This document shows, in pieces, positions 1-11,680 of a stretch of DNA of 64,000 bases. Location of the stretch: contig CM023449.1 in assembly GCA_013339765.2 (NCBI GenBank), forward strand, positions 201,277,422-201,341,421, written 5' to 3'. The translations under genes were made by a program, and so were the position numbers. This DNA is from Haemaphysalis longicornis (Eukaryota; Arthropoda; Arachnida; Ixodida; Ixodidae). Numbering within the stretch: the first letter of the stretch is position 1; the number at the start of each line of letters is the position of its first letter. The notes below the pieces were generated by a model. It was not told the origin of the DNA. It was given only the letters and a program-made list of their open reading frames with translations, and did no database searches.

Positions 1-150
1 ATAAAATTTCCGCTGGTGAGGTCCATCAAGCCTTCTCCTATTCCCCTAACTTCACTTAGCCCTATAATATCCCACCTGATGAAGAAGAGCTCCTCTAGTA
101 GTACAGCTACTCTTCGCTCATGAGACAGGTTTAGCGCGTTTCAGGTTGTC

Positions 151-955
151 ATGTTCAAGTTCCGAAGGCGATTTGCAGACGACATAGTCTTGATAAGTGA
201 TTCAGTGAAACACAATCAAAAATTGCTTGAAGAACTAGCAATAACAAAGCAAGTCCGTAGGACTAAAGGTCACAAAGATTAATCTAAAATGACGGCGAAT
301 AAACCTGCCGAAAGCGCCCTCTTCAGTTTGTGTAGCGAAATGCACGAACAAGTACCGAGTATATTTATCCTAAACAGGTTATCAGAGCTGACACCAATCA
401 CCAGAGGGAAACTCGGCCCAGAATAGGTATTGTCTGGAGCGCTTTCGGCCAACACTCCCAAACAATGCAATGTAAGCTACCTCTATCACCTAGAGAAGAA
501 TATTTAACCAATGCATCCTGCCGGTGGTGTCTTATGGAGCGGAAACATGGCGCCTTACTAAACAACTAGAAAGGAAACTTGGGTGGACTCAACGGGCCAT
601 GCAACGAGTAAGGATCTGAGTAACACTTAGAGACATAAAATGAGCTTCGTGGATCATGGAACGAACTCGTGTCGATGATATCATAGTTCCAGTAAAGAGG
701 AAAAAATGGACTTGTACTGGCCACGTAGTCAGACGAAAGGATAACAGGTAGATCCCCAGGGTAACGGAGTGGACACTGAGAGAATGGTCTAGAAGAAGGG
801 AAAGGCCAGTAACTTGATGAACGGATGAAATGAGGAACTTCGGGGACTAATAATGAACTCAAACAGCGCAGGACAGGAGCGGTTGAAGTTCAAAAGAAAA
901 GGTTTTCGTCCTGCAATGGAATTCACTACGCTGATGATGGTGGTGATGGTGATGT
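151..955 (+). pseudogene. 3' relic of an RTE-like non-LTR retrotransposon (reverse transcriptase C-terminal part)
   Basis: This is a dead LINE fragment. The frame starting near 169 reads RFADDIVLISDS, the catalytic box of non-LTR reverse transcriptases. After a frame change, the frame starting at 515 reads LPVVSYGAETWRLTK and then TQRAM, the conserved region after the palm in RTE-like LINEs. Further downstream the same frame gives IMERTR, KWTCTGHVVRR and RRRERP, interrupted by several in-frame stops near 620, 650, 750 and 818. The nucleotide tail (about 870-955) matches the usual end of these elements: a stretch like gttttcgtcctgcaatgga followed by a tgatgatggtggtgatg microsatellite. The 5' part lies outside the window or is lost. 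Frameshifts and stops exclude activity. The clade (RTE) is inferred from the C-terminal motifs and the TGA-type tail; another LINE clade is possible. Confidence 0.75.
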
Positions 956-2633
956 GTAAAACGTTATAGTGCCTTTTTATGACTTGGAGTCCCAAAACGT
1001 TCCTTTGACTGCCTCTTTTTGGCGCCAAATAGGCGCCTTTATAATGACTAAAAATACGGCCTCAAGTGATAACTTACAGGGCTTTAGGCAACCTGTAGAA
1101 CCATTTTGTACAACCCGCTTCAAGCTCAGTTCATTAATATTACAGTGCGGCGCACAGACGACTGTGTCCTCGTTATTTTTCCTGCGTGTGGCCCGTGCTA
1201 CCGAACTTGGTGGACTATATACGCGATGGTACTGCAATTTATGTATGCTGGTGTAAGGCAACACGTAATGTCCTATCTTATTTTACTGTCAGGTAGTAGG
1301 CACATAAGAAATAAGAAAAAAATATTACCTATGAGCACAGGGCGAAGCAAAATATTATAAAGGCCTGACGGCTCGAGGAAGATTGCTAAGGTGGAGAAAG
1401 GTCGACGCTCGCAACTTGGTGGCTCACTTTTCCGAGTATTCAGTACAAGAAAAACGGAGGAAAGAGAGAGGCTGGTCTAGTCCAATCCTTCTCGCTAGTG
1501 CTGAGCGAATACATGGTCATCCCACGTGATGTTTGCACCCCATCGTCGTTCCAAGTAGTCTAGTGAAGTGAACCCGTCGCCCGGAAATGAGGTGCTGGCC
1601 TGCACGACTGTTCCTCTCTCGCACGACTAGTTGCGAGGGAGGACTGAAAGATGTTTTACCAGCAGCCCCCGTGACGTAGTTTTATTTACCCTTTCCAGCG
1701 TTTCAAGGAGTCATTATTCTCCTTTGCCGTGTTAGTGGTATTACAGACCCCATGTGACTCAGTGGTTCAGTACGCACTCGGTGGAGCCACGATCAGAGAG
1801 GAGTAAAGGTTGCCGTCACTGCATCAAGGGAGAGCATGCATCCTGAGAGGGCTTGCCCCAATGTAGTTCAGTATATCTGACAGCCGGTTAGGTAATATTA
1901 TTCACTATACCCCGGGTTCTCCGCTGGTTTCAAACCAAAAAACGTTTAAGAAATCCTCAAGCATCACAGACTGTGTAGTATTCTTATGTGCCGATAAGAT
2001 ATCACACATATATATGAATATCCATACACGGTCTAGCGCCATAAACGGTAATGGTCGTTCCTTGCGTGCGCTTGCGTTGCCGACAATGGCAATAAAGCCC
2101 AGCTAAAATGCCTGCCTTAGAGCACTTGGGGCCTCCCATGGCGCCGCCACTATCACCAGAATTGAGGAGGCTCCCGTGTGCGTTTCCCGCGAAACGCCGG
2201 TACTTTTAAAAACGCAAGGCACAAACGGCTCAGAGTAGCGGTGCCAGAAGGTCATAGCGATGAGCTCCTTTCCAAGGAAGTTCATGTCCAGGAATCACAC
2301 GTCACTCTAAGCTACATTTGGCAAAAACCCTCGTTTTTTGGGGTGAGACAGAACTGAGCAATACGGATAGCTGGACTAGTTTGTGAACGTTCAGTATAAG
2401 CTCTCCGCAAAAGACAAAACACTTGATATTCACAGGAGTGGCGCGTACTACCAAATTGTATTTATTGGATAAAATCACATATGTGCATGCCGTTGCGTGA
2501 AAGTAAGAAGGCAATATTAAAAAAGCACGAATAAAAGACTAAAATTTTACCACTACAGCCGCAGTTTTCAGGATGAGCCGTCATGTGCGCAGAAAACCAC
2601 CCCTGGAAAAGACACGTGCTCCTGTTCTAAGGC
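956..2633. other. no gene recognised
   Basis: Unique-looking AT/GC-mixed DNA. Open frames on both strands (for example 969-1256 and 977-1264) overlap each other, lack recognisable motifs and are shorter than 100 codons, so I treat them as chance frames. Confidence 0.5.
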
Positions 2634-2635
2634 AT

Positions 2636-2690
<55 letters not shown>

Positions 2691-2693
2691 TTT
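2634..2693. repeat. (TTTA)n microsatellite
   Basis: About 60 bases of nearly uninterrupted ATTT/TTTA units, ending in a degenerate tttgattatttgatt. Confidence 0.95.
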
Positions 2694-2830
2694 GATTATT
2701 TGATTCAAATATCCAGATTACTGCATTCCCCCAGAGGGCACTGTTGTAGGATTTATAAGAAGTGTTCAGTCCAGAAACGGAATCATGAATCTCGCACTAA
2801 ACAAAAATGTACAAAAATAAGTATCAACAG

Positions 2831-3053
2831 AAGCATTTTTAAAAGTGGCTAAGGCGTTGCGCTGCTGATCACGAGGTCGCGGGTTCGATTCCCGGCCGCG
2901 GCAGCCGCTTTTCTGATGGAGGCGAAAAGCAAAAAACGCCCGTGTGTACGAGATTTCGGCGCACGTTAAAGATCCCCAGGTGGTCAAAATTAATCCGGAG
3001 CCCTCCACTACGGCGCGCCTCATCGCCTGCGTTGCGTCGGCGCGTTAAACCCT

Positions 3054-3119
<66 letters not shown>

Positions 3120-3172
3120 AACAATCAATCAAAAAACAATCAATCAATCAATCAAGCAAGCATTTTTAAAAG
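2831..3172 (+). mobile_element. tRNA-derived SINE (Ruka-like), 5'-truncated, with target-site duplications
   Basis: The body runs from about 2845 to 3157. It starts inside the tRNA head (gtggctaaggcgttgcgc), keeps the B box ggttcgattcc near 2881, then the tRNA-unrelated body (cttttctgatggaggcgaaa, ccccaggtggtcaaaattaa, ggcgcgttaaaccc) and ends in an AATC tail. The 15-base sequence aagcatttttaaaag occurs on both sides (2831-2845 and 3158-3172). That is a perfect target-site duplication and proves insertion by retrotransposition. The first part of the head is missing compared with the copy at 24.9 kb, so reverse transcription stopped early. The ORF that reads through the body in either strand is not a gene. 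The Ruka name is from memory of tick SINEs. Confidence 0.93.
3055..3156 (+). repeat. (AATC)n tail of the SINE
   Basis: A long run of AATCA units with two internal aaaaaac interruptions. It is the 3' tail of the SINE at 2.8 kb and is much longer than the two units left in the 24.9-kb copy. Confidence 0.95.
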
Positions 3173-4336
3173 CTGGCAGCCACGAATATTGTACAACAGC
3201 ACACGAAAACGGAGCCGAAGGCAAAAAAAAGAAATAAAGAGGGAAAAGGAAAGCAAGACGAAAGGCGAAATTTTAAAAAATGGGCATCGTATAAAACCAG
3301 TCACAGCGGTTGCCAAACAATGCAATGGAAATCAATACGCATCAGGAGCAATGAATAAAATAAAATTAAAACAAAAACAGATAATAGACAGGAACACGAT
3401 CATGGTAATTCAATAAACATCGTTTTCGATGCCCCCACGCAGATGTCTTTAGAGCGGTGTCAAATATAACACCAGATGCGTAAAGCATGTTTTCTGGCAG
3501 CTTATTCCGATCGCCAATTGTGCAGAAAAAAAAAAGATAGAAAAAGTGAGATGCGACAACGAATTTTCCTGATCTTCTTGCTATTCTCTTCTTTTTGATA
3601 AGTAAGCAGGCCGTTTAAATAGCTCTGGCGGTTAATTCCTGTTTTTTTGTTAGCTCTTTTGGTTGAGGAATAGTAGGCGACTGTGCGGCGATTTTGTAAG
3701 CAGTCCCAATATAGTGCCTTTTTTATTGCTTAAACACTGGTGTTCTTGCCCACCAAACAAGTGACAAAGTGGGAAGGGCGGTTTGGTATCGATTCTTGTT
3801 TTTTTAATAGGTACCTTGGTGTCGGACCTCATGCACCAGCAGCACATTCTAGAATGGGGCACTCATTAGTTATGTAGAAAGTCTCCTTTACGTCCTTTGG
3901 CGCATTTTTTAAATTTCTTCTAACGAAATTACGTAATCGGTAAGCTTTTATTGTATTGTTTTAGTGTGTTTGCTCCAGGACAGGTTTTATGAGAATGTAA
4001 GGCCCAGGTACTTTACTTTATCCGAAAATACAACGCTTCCCGACTTTAAAAAGTAGGTAGCTACTATATTTGACCGTTTCCGGCTGAAACGCGTGCAGTT
4101 GTGTTTGGATACGTCCCGTTTCATATTCCATTGCGCATTTAAATATACACGGAACAAAAGTTAAGCGACGATTTTGGCTATACTAGCAAAGCGAAGAAAA
4201 ATCCTCCGTCGCATGCCCCCGCGCGAGGGACACGAGTAATGCAGAGCATTGGGGGTGGTCACGCGGCGTAGGTTGTGGTAGTTGGCGGTGGTAGTTGTAG
4301 TTGTTGTTGTCGTAGGGGTTGGGTAGTTGGGTTGCG

Positions 4337-4339
<3 letters not shown>
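3173..4339. other. no gene recognised
   Basis: A-rich purine stretch (about 3200-3400) followed by AT-rich DNA. The frame at 3189-3416 is lysine-rich only because the DNA is A-rich; no domain is visible. A TGG/TTG-rich tract (about 4255-4330) leads into the GA microsatellite. Confidence 0.5.

Positions 4340-4401
<62 letters not shown>
4340..4401. repeat. (GA)n microsatellite
   Basis: About 60 bases of GA units with two phase slips (ggag and gaag). Frames across it encode only RE or SL repeats. Confidence 0.97.
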
Positions 4402-4559
4402 CGTAAGTACGTAGCGTGTATTTTATTGCCATCGTTTGCACCTCACCTCTCTGCGGCGGGGCAATCGTTTGCTCTTTATTATTATTCTTTTCTTTCTTTT
4501 CTTTTCTTCTTATTATCCCTCTCGGGAGGGCAGTGCGCCATCGTCGAAGTTCATAAGCG

Positions 4560-4808
4560 ATGGAAGCAACAACCTTCAACCAGTACCGCGACGCGAGCCA
4601 ACGTCAGCGTTGCAGTACCAGTTCAAGACATCGTGCCATCCTCTTCACGACGGCGGCAGAAGACAAGGCGGCGAGACGGCGCGCTGCCGACGCCGAACGC
4701 AAGCGTCTGAAACGCGCTGCCGACGCCGAACTTCGTGCACGAGAAGCCGCGGCCAACGTCCAACGTCGGGCCGCGGATCCTTCGCTCTGCAACCGAGTAT
4801 ACTCGTAG
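4560..4808 (+). repeat. KR-rich repeat frame of a dispersed tick element
   Basis: An 82-codon frame opens with ATG at 4560 and ends at the stop near 4806. From about residue 33 it reads KAARRRAADAERKRLKRAAD and then AELRAREAAA and QRRAADP. These units, in which AADAE/AADP alternates with arginine/lysine-rich blocks, predict a charged helix. The same type of unit recurs at 14.53-14.62 kb (EEKAARRWAAGAERKRRKRA) and on the minus strand at 58.34-58.40 kb (TKTREAERQRKRR). I recognise this as a repeated coding-like module of tick genomes, not a host gene. It may be the remnant of a transposon-encoded DNA-binding or structural protein; function is unknown. The frame ends abruptly, so it could also be the start of a longer decayed protein. 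Confidence 0.5.
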
Positions 4809-5224
4809 TGCGCGCAGTAGAGGGAGAGGAGGTAGCACCTGCTGCTGCAACGCTCTTTCCAGCTGCCGGAGCACGCGCATGCGCGCCCGCACCTGTTGTT
4901 GAGAGCGAGGAGGAGCGGGGGAGGGGCGCACGTGCTGGCTGGCTGCGGACGCCGAGTTACGGACGCATAACATCGTGAGTTAAAGAAATGCTCTGGATTT
5001 AAAACATGAGCGAAGAGAAAAAGGGGGAGAATTTTTTATTAAGTTCGTGATAATGCCTCGATGCTCCAAATCCAAAGTGCGCATTGCGCAGGAGGCTTAC
5101 GCTATTTCCACTAGCTATACGGCAAAACCGGCTCTGGTTGCCAGGTTATTTGCTGCTTACCTCTTGAGGCGTGCCTCCAGGCTCTCATCTCGCCGTGTTG
5201 TTTTCACCTTCCACTTTTTCGTCG

Positions 5225-5345
5225 CCGTGCACTTTTGTCTGGTGCTATTAAAGACGATAGTCTTTCTTGGGCTACTTAAACCCAGAAATTTTGGTCTGTC
5301 TGTATGCCTGCCTGTCTGTCCGTCTGTCTGTCTGTGACTCGATTC
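5225..5345. repeat. dispersed repeat with (CTGT)n run
   Basis: The stretch aaagacgatagtctttcttg, then gggctacttaaacccagaaa, leads into CTGT/CCTG units (about 5297-5335). I recognise this combination as a recurrent tick repeat. A weaker CTGCCTG run with similar context lies at 15.90-15.95 kb. Confidence 0.55.
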
Positions 5346-8299
5346 AGCCACCCGGCCAAAGCAAAATGCTTACTGCGCAATAGTCTTATATACTCACAGC
5401 CAAATGTAATCGTCTAAGCCCGGTTTATGTGTTCACACTTGTCAACTCTGTTCAACAATAACAAGACATTGCGCACATATAAGAGAGGAAATTAGTACAC
5501 AAGGGATAGTTACAGTGTTCATTTATTAAATAATTCCTGGATGCTTGGTTTTTCGATAGCAAATAATATTCTACATCTACTGCAGAACAACGCGTACCGC
5601 CTGCTTTTGCCTGCGCCACCTCCTGGCGGCATATCACAAATCACGCGCCAACAGCAAAGAAAGGTTCCACTAGCTATAGGTTTCACGTTCTGACTGGAAC
5701 GCACGTTCAGCGCAGCAACGCGGTTGTATAAACCTTTAATTCGGCCGCCTCGAATCACGCGCGTCTCCGCCGTACTGCAGCGCTGGCATCGAGGAACCCC
5801 GCCTGTAGCAGTAGAACGCGGTAAATTCAAATCGCCTTGAGCAAACCTTTAGTGTGTTTACCTTGGGATGAGCGCGACGGAACAGGAACAGCATGAGAGG
5901 TGAGCGGGAAAGCGAAGGGGGGCATTTCCTTGGCAAATGTCTACAAAGACTATCGTATTTTGACGACATTTGCAACGTAAGGATCAGATACGCAGCCAAT
6001 TTTTGTTATTTGGACGCGCGTGCTCGTTTGTCGGTGCTGTTCTGGCGTGATTCCCGTGAAGCAGGCGCTTGCCGCATCACCCAGCGACTGCATCGGGGCT
6101 TCACCGCCTGGCTACACCCTATCTGAATTTCCACTAAGACGCAATTTGAGATATAATTACGGCGTTTTCCTTTTGGTTGGAGAATTAAAAATTTCCCGGT
6201 AGAATTTCTCTCTCAATACGCACATGATACTTAACTTCTTTTCTGCAGTGCTGCTGTGATGTGCGGTTAAACCTCTAGAGGAAGGGGCTTTTGGGGAGCT
6301 CCTTTGATCTCAAGCTTGGCATGGGTCAACTACACCCTCGTACTTTGCTCATAGAGATATCAAAAATTATTCCCTATAAGGAAAAGATGAACGTAACAGA
6401 GTAAACCAAAGATCAAATTCAGCAATCTGACGCCTGGGGGCTACGCAGTGCACAGCTGGTTGCACGGTGTCGCTTGCGGCCAGCATCGTTTTTTTTGGCG
6501 CATTGACCGGAAGCACGCGTATGGCAGCTTGTTGGGTCCCTGTCATGCGCTGCAGGTTGTCGACTGTTGCTGGAAGGGAGTCGCCTTGTAGAAGTTAGTC
6601 GAAGTCGTTGATGCTGACTGTTTGAGGTTTGCGTTAAAAACTTCAGAATGTGTGTTACGCAAGCCCGACTGGAGGAGACCGAACTTCTCTTGGAACTTTC
6701 ACACGCCGAAAGCACAAAAAATGTAGGAGATGTAAGTGCATTTTGTTTAGGTTCACAAACTACGTTTTACTCCGCCTTGTCTGTTCTAAATACCAAGTGC
6801 CAATACACAAAAGCTACTCCAGTTAATCTCAGATTAAATCGTAATGATCAAATGGCTGAACGCTCCATCGCAGCATTATGAAGTGAACTGAAGTTTCCGC
6901 TGTAGTTATCGAATAACATCCGCTGCACGCGGTTTTTTAGTGTGAATAAGAAAACTACATGAAGCTTACTTCATGCACTATGACGACTGCAGGCATGAAT
7001 TCCACAATTTTTTGCCTATGCTCGTATTTTAGTACCGAATTCATTCAGAATTACGATGTAAATCATGTTAAGACGATAACGCTTACAAAAACGTAAAAAG
7101 CGAATGTTATTTGGTAAGTATAATTTCTGATGCCTGCAGTGTTAGCTTGGAGTTTATTTTAATTTCTTACTTCCACCAGCATATGCAAACCATATGTATT
7201 AAGTGCCTCTCCACTGAGGAACGGAGGGCTGCAGAATTGAATATCAATAAAACTGATTAATCGTAGCGGTAGTGCGAAACACACAAACCAAGGAAGAAAT
7301 ATCTGCATGTCAGGAATGCTTCTATTCTTACTTGTTATACAGAAAAGTAATAAATATTAATAGCGCTTCTTAAGGCGCTTGGGTAATTCAAAAACAAGGG
7401 TGCGCCAAAATAGATTCCGAGAATGCTAAATCCACGATATAAAAACGATATTTGGCTATACGACAAGCGCTGAGTCGGTAATTAGTGCCCGTATCACAAA
7501 ACAATAAAATTGAGAAGCATCCTAAATATTTTCTTGATGTCCGGCGTTGATGCCGAAGGAAACATGGAATATTAATCATTTAAGCGTCAGCTCTCCGTGT
7601 CATGGCTGTCTCCTAAAATATCGTTTTTACGAACTCAACCCTATGGGAGTATACTTTATCAAACGCTTTATCTGTTATGGTGCGCTGCGGCTTTTAGAAT
7701 TCTGTGAAATAACAACCAGTTGGCAAAAAGCTTGTGCTAACCTCGCTATGCGTTTTGCACTACGACAATGAATCAGCTAAAGCCGCGCAGTTCTCCTTTG
7801 TACTGTGTCTATTCTTAAAACTTTATTGCAAACGTGCCAGTTTATGGCCTTAGTTCGCCGCGGACTGTGGTGAACCGTGTTTAACGGTGTAATCTTTCGT
7901 GCCATCAGGCGTTCGCCTCTCGAGAAAAGACGACTGGTTTTACGACCTAAAAACGTGTCTTGAAGCGACCGTCGTTTTCAGGCATAAAATTCACCATTTT
8001 ATACCTTCGAGAATAAGGTAGAACGCAGGAGCACCCACACCATCATATGCAACATCTGAAAATAAGTCCCAACACTTCCTACAGCGATTCAACTGCACGT
8101 CTCATGGCGGTGGAAGTACATAATACCCTCGACCAGTGTTCCGATACGCGTCTCGACGCCCGAAAAGCGCGATAAAGTACTACGCGCACAGTACGCCGGG
8201 TACTTACGAAACTGCGTGTCTCCAACGGAAACAGAGGCTGCCGTATTCATACCCTTTGAAATAAGACCAAAGCTGAACGTTCTTCATTTGCCATGAAGC
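5346..8299. other. no gene recognised
   Basis: No protein motif, RNA gene or repeat boundary could be supported. Frames at 5519-5830 (minus), 6419-6715 (minus) and 6648-6881 (plus) are each about 100 codons or fewer and overlap on opposite strands. Confidence 0.5.
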
Positions 8300-9145
8300 A
8301 TGAGTACCCAGCTGCAGGGTGGCAGCAGCAAGGCAGCAGGACAGCCAGGGCACAAACCCTCGAAAGATAATATGACGGCTCGAGTACAGCGGTTTTTACA
8401 GACGCCACAGACTATCGCACGCAACCGCACAACCAGCGGTGGTCGCTACCCCACTACAGTTATTACAAGTGTCACCCCTACGAAGTCCGTCATCCTCGAA
8501 GACGAAGAAGCATCTCTCGCACAAGCCAAAGAGGTGTGCATAACTAACATATTCATGATTCCTCCCACGGTAACCGCGCAATTCCTGACCCAAAACCCTT
8601 AGAGCAGAACAATCAAGGCCGTTCAGGTTCCTGTCCACTCATTTTTTCGCGGCAGTGAAGAGGCTCCGGCTCAAGCCAGAGGGCTTGAATGACGGGAATC
8701 GCAATAGGAGTACAAGCGCGCCAGACTTTCACTCATCACATATATCCCACAACACTACATGCTCACACGACGCACCTTCCCATCGCCAGTGAACCAGCTT
8801 GCAAAATAACAAAAGTTCCCTCTTCGACAGCCTTAAATGACCGCGTTTACAAACCCCTCAGGCAGCAACACGCCATTTAACACCACTATTAAAACCCCTG
8901 TGCACGCACTGTGACTCCCCATCTGCACTAACTGATGGTCTGGTCATGCAGTCAAATACAGACCTTGGTCCAATGTGCAATCCACACACGAGCATTGGGA
9001 GAGTGAATTTGCCGGCACGAACTTCCGCAAGCAGGTTTGGCTCGCTGCGACAGAGAAGACGACGGGGCTCATTGAGAGAGTTGTGGACTAGGAGTCCCAC
9101 CCACTCACCAGCACGTCTTCACTGGTGAATAAAGTTTTGTTCTTA
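8300..9145 (+). other. possible decayed LINE 3' end
   Basis: The segment is C-rich on the plus strand and finishes with ctggtgaataaagttttgtt, containing AATAAA at 9128-9133. A tail of this kind ends several LINE families in ticks. The frame at 8300-8602 (S/T/Q-rich) could be a remnant of the element but has no motif I can name. This call rests mainly on the tail. Confidence 0.2.
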
Positions 9146-10956
9146 ATTTTTTTACTTGCCGTACCACCACTTCATCTGGAACGCCCACGCTGAATGCGCG
9201 ATCTTCATTACCTACTAGGAAGCGGTATCGGTCTCTCTTAACAACCCTAGCACGGGTAGAGAGGAAGAAGCCACCCTAACATTGTCGCCCGTCTCCCACA
9301 ACCATTCAGCCTACGCCACCATCATCACGCATTCACGGGCCCAACGCAGAAGTTGCGCAAAGGAGACAGTCTTCTTAAAACAGAACCGGTGATCACGGCT
9401 CAAACTGGGCCTGTTACTTCAGATGGTTGATCAAGAAATAGTGAGTAATAAATAAAACATGAAATAAAGGGAACACAAGCACATACACGCACACACACCC
9501 ACACACACGTGAGAAAGGAAGAGAGTCACAAACTGGCCTCTATAGTCCTGAGGCCCTTTGCAAACCACAAGAGTGTTAAAACGCCGTCACCATTTTCCGC
9601 AGGCCTAAAAGCCTTTCATGCTAACTCTTTATCTTCCTCGCATTTCTTCGCACTGTAGCTCAAGCCGACGAAATGCACCAAAAAAGCATATAAGTAAACG
9701 ACAGCGGTCGTTGTTTTACCGCGTTGGTTTCCTCTTGACGTGACCTTCGACGCCGTATGCTTTCAGTCATGCATCAGCAACGGTGCAAGTAATGAATACA
9801 AAATGTGAAGACAGCATGTAATCAGAAAAGAATTGCCGCAAAGCCCGGTCATTAATATTTCAAACCAGCAAACCGCAGCGGTACCATATCATCATTATTA
9901 AATTAAACTTTCATAAAACGAGTACGTTCGGCACAAATTGCAAGCGAGGTTGTCTGAGCTCAGCAGAGAGGCGATGTAGCTTAGAGTGGGGCAGGTTAAC
10001 CCATAGAATTTCATACAATAATAACTAGAGTGAAAACTGGCGCTAGTGTCAACGCAAACACCGAGGCAGCGCCTACGCTTCGATGAGAATGATGGGTAGT
10101 TCTGAAACCGGATTGCGTAGGAACGAAACAGGGCCTATGGTTGCGAAAATTATGTTTTTTTTTTTTTTGCATAAAGGCTCTTATTGCCCGGTTCGCTGTT
10201 TACAAACTACATGACGAACAAGAAAGCTAGTGACCAAAATATGGTTTTGTTCTAAATAAAACGGCGGGTTTAAATAAAAAGCAGGCGCGGATTCGAGGAG
10301 GTTTACGGAGGAGGTTTGCCATTTGTTGCCAAGTGCACCGGGACGCGGACTTTAAAAACTATTTGTAGAAGTGTCGGCGCGTGTAGTTTTTAATATTAAG
10401 AAAAGTTTCGTGCTTTTAAAAAAGAAACCGATTAATTTTGGAGAAGTTATTCTAGCATGAATTAGTTACATTCATCAAGCTGCGTGGCTATCAGCCACCG
10501 GTACTGCTGGTCTTTGCCGTCGGAGCCGGCGTTGGCACGAGAGGTGTGGCTGGTCGAAGCAGTTCTCAACCGTCGTCGGATGTGAAAATACATCGCTCTT
10601 CTGAATGAGCAGCCCAGCAACTCCTAATTCGCAGACGACTATACAGCGCCGTCATTTGTGTTTTCGTGCTACCTGTGCCGGCAATGACTTCATAACCCAC
10701 CCGATTCGTAACTATAGTTACAAAACATTTCCACTCAGAGCGGCATCAGTGCGCGTGCGGCATTCAGTTCAAGGAGAAACGTATTTTTGAACACTTCTTC
10801 CAACATAGGCAAATGTATTCACGCAAGTGAAAAACGAAAATGAAACTGGCTGCACGATCCAATCCATAATACCTTCCGCAAGCCATCGGGTGCCAATCCG
10901 AATCCAGAACTACCCATCACGTCCATCGCTGCGTACGATCGCAGCGCCAGATTCCT
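9146..10956. other. no gene recognised
   Basis: Contains a short CA-rich run (about 9478-9512) and a poly-T run near 10154. No long frame exists on either strand across 9.15-10.6 kb. Confidence 0.5.
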
Positions 10957-11580
10957 TTGTACTTGTTATTGTATGAACCTTTATGGGTTAACCGCACGGT
11001 CGGGGATAGACACAAGGTTGCGCACAACCTTAAAAAGGTTGCGGCGAGGTACGGTGTACCTGTCATCTTTTCAGCCCCAAGTAAGCTCGGCCAGCTTTGC
11101 TCTCGCATTGCTAGCAATAGCAAAAAAGGACCTGTGCAAAACGACATGAGACGCCGTTCGTTGATTGCACAGTGGGAGTGGTTTATGAAATCCCCCTCAC
11201 CTGGGGAAGTCCTACGTCGGGCAGACTGGAAGATGTCTGAACGACCGCCCTAGGCAGCATGCGCGAAATTTAAAGTCCAACAATGGTGCGCATTTGACAA
11301 CGCATTGTCTTTCCTGCACAAAGTGTGAGCCACGATTTTCCAAGACCAAAATATTTGGGAAAAAGCAAAAATCAGAAGGCATGTGAACTGCTGGGGGCAC
11401 GTCGGATAACATTGAACGGGACTGAGTGCATTAGCGATACTCCGGTCATAATGTTCAATGCTGAGGTGTGGTTTTCAGATAAATTCTTTCGATAACGATT
11501 GTTGGCACGTCTATTGCGCGCGTGGGAATTTCGCTATAAATGTACGATGCTATCTTCGCTAATAAAGAGCTGAAAGTGTA
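10957..11580 (+). pseudogene. Penelope-like retroelement relic (linker and GIY-YIG endonuclease)
   Basis: Penelope-like elements carry a reverse transcriptase followed by a GIY-YIG nuclease. Here the frame from about 10957 reads HNLKKVAARYGVPVIFSAP, then KLGQLCSRIA, which is the segment that precedes the nuclease in these elements. After a frame change near 11155 the next frame reads VDCTVGVVYEIPLT, and after one more shift SGRLEDV in place of the YVGQTGR motif. Together this is the GIY-YIG signature (VVY..I then YVGQTGR), broken by at least three frameshifts and a stop. Further downstream, in mixed frames, come pieces compatible with the His/Cys region, with LTTHCL-like coding DNA at about 11298-11312. 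The reverse transcriptase is not visible upstream. The relic is inactive. Confidence 0.72.
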
Positions 11581-11680
11581 GCGCCTGTCACGTGTCCTCT
11601 TTCTTGTGTGTGTTTCTTTGCGCTACTCAGTATGTTCTCAGCCCAAAACCAACATGCCCAGCAACAAGTTCTCCTGACAG
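11581..11680 (+). mobile_element. 3' terminus of the Penelope-like element
   Basis: After the relic coding region comes a tail with ttcgctaataaagagctgaa (about 11556-11575) and then ccaacatgcccagcaacaag (about 11649-11670). The second motif has the form accaactagcccarcaacat. It recurs at 17.15, 25.86 and 63.68 kb, so it marks a shared element end. Confidence 0.5.

Noticed and set aside
3051..3156. CRISPR-like regular repeat
   Set aside because: The 4-bp AATC units are a SINE tail, with no spacers.
4259..4579. 106-codon minus-strand frame with SLSL repeats
   Set aside because: Encoded by the GA microsatellite.
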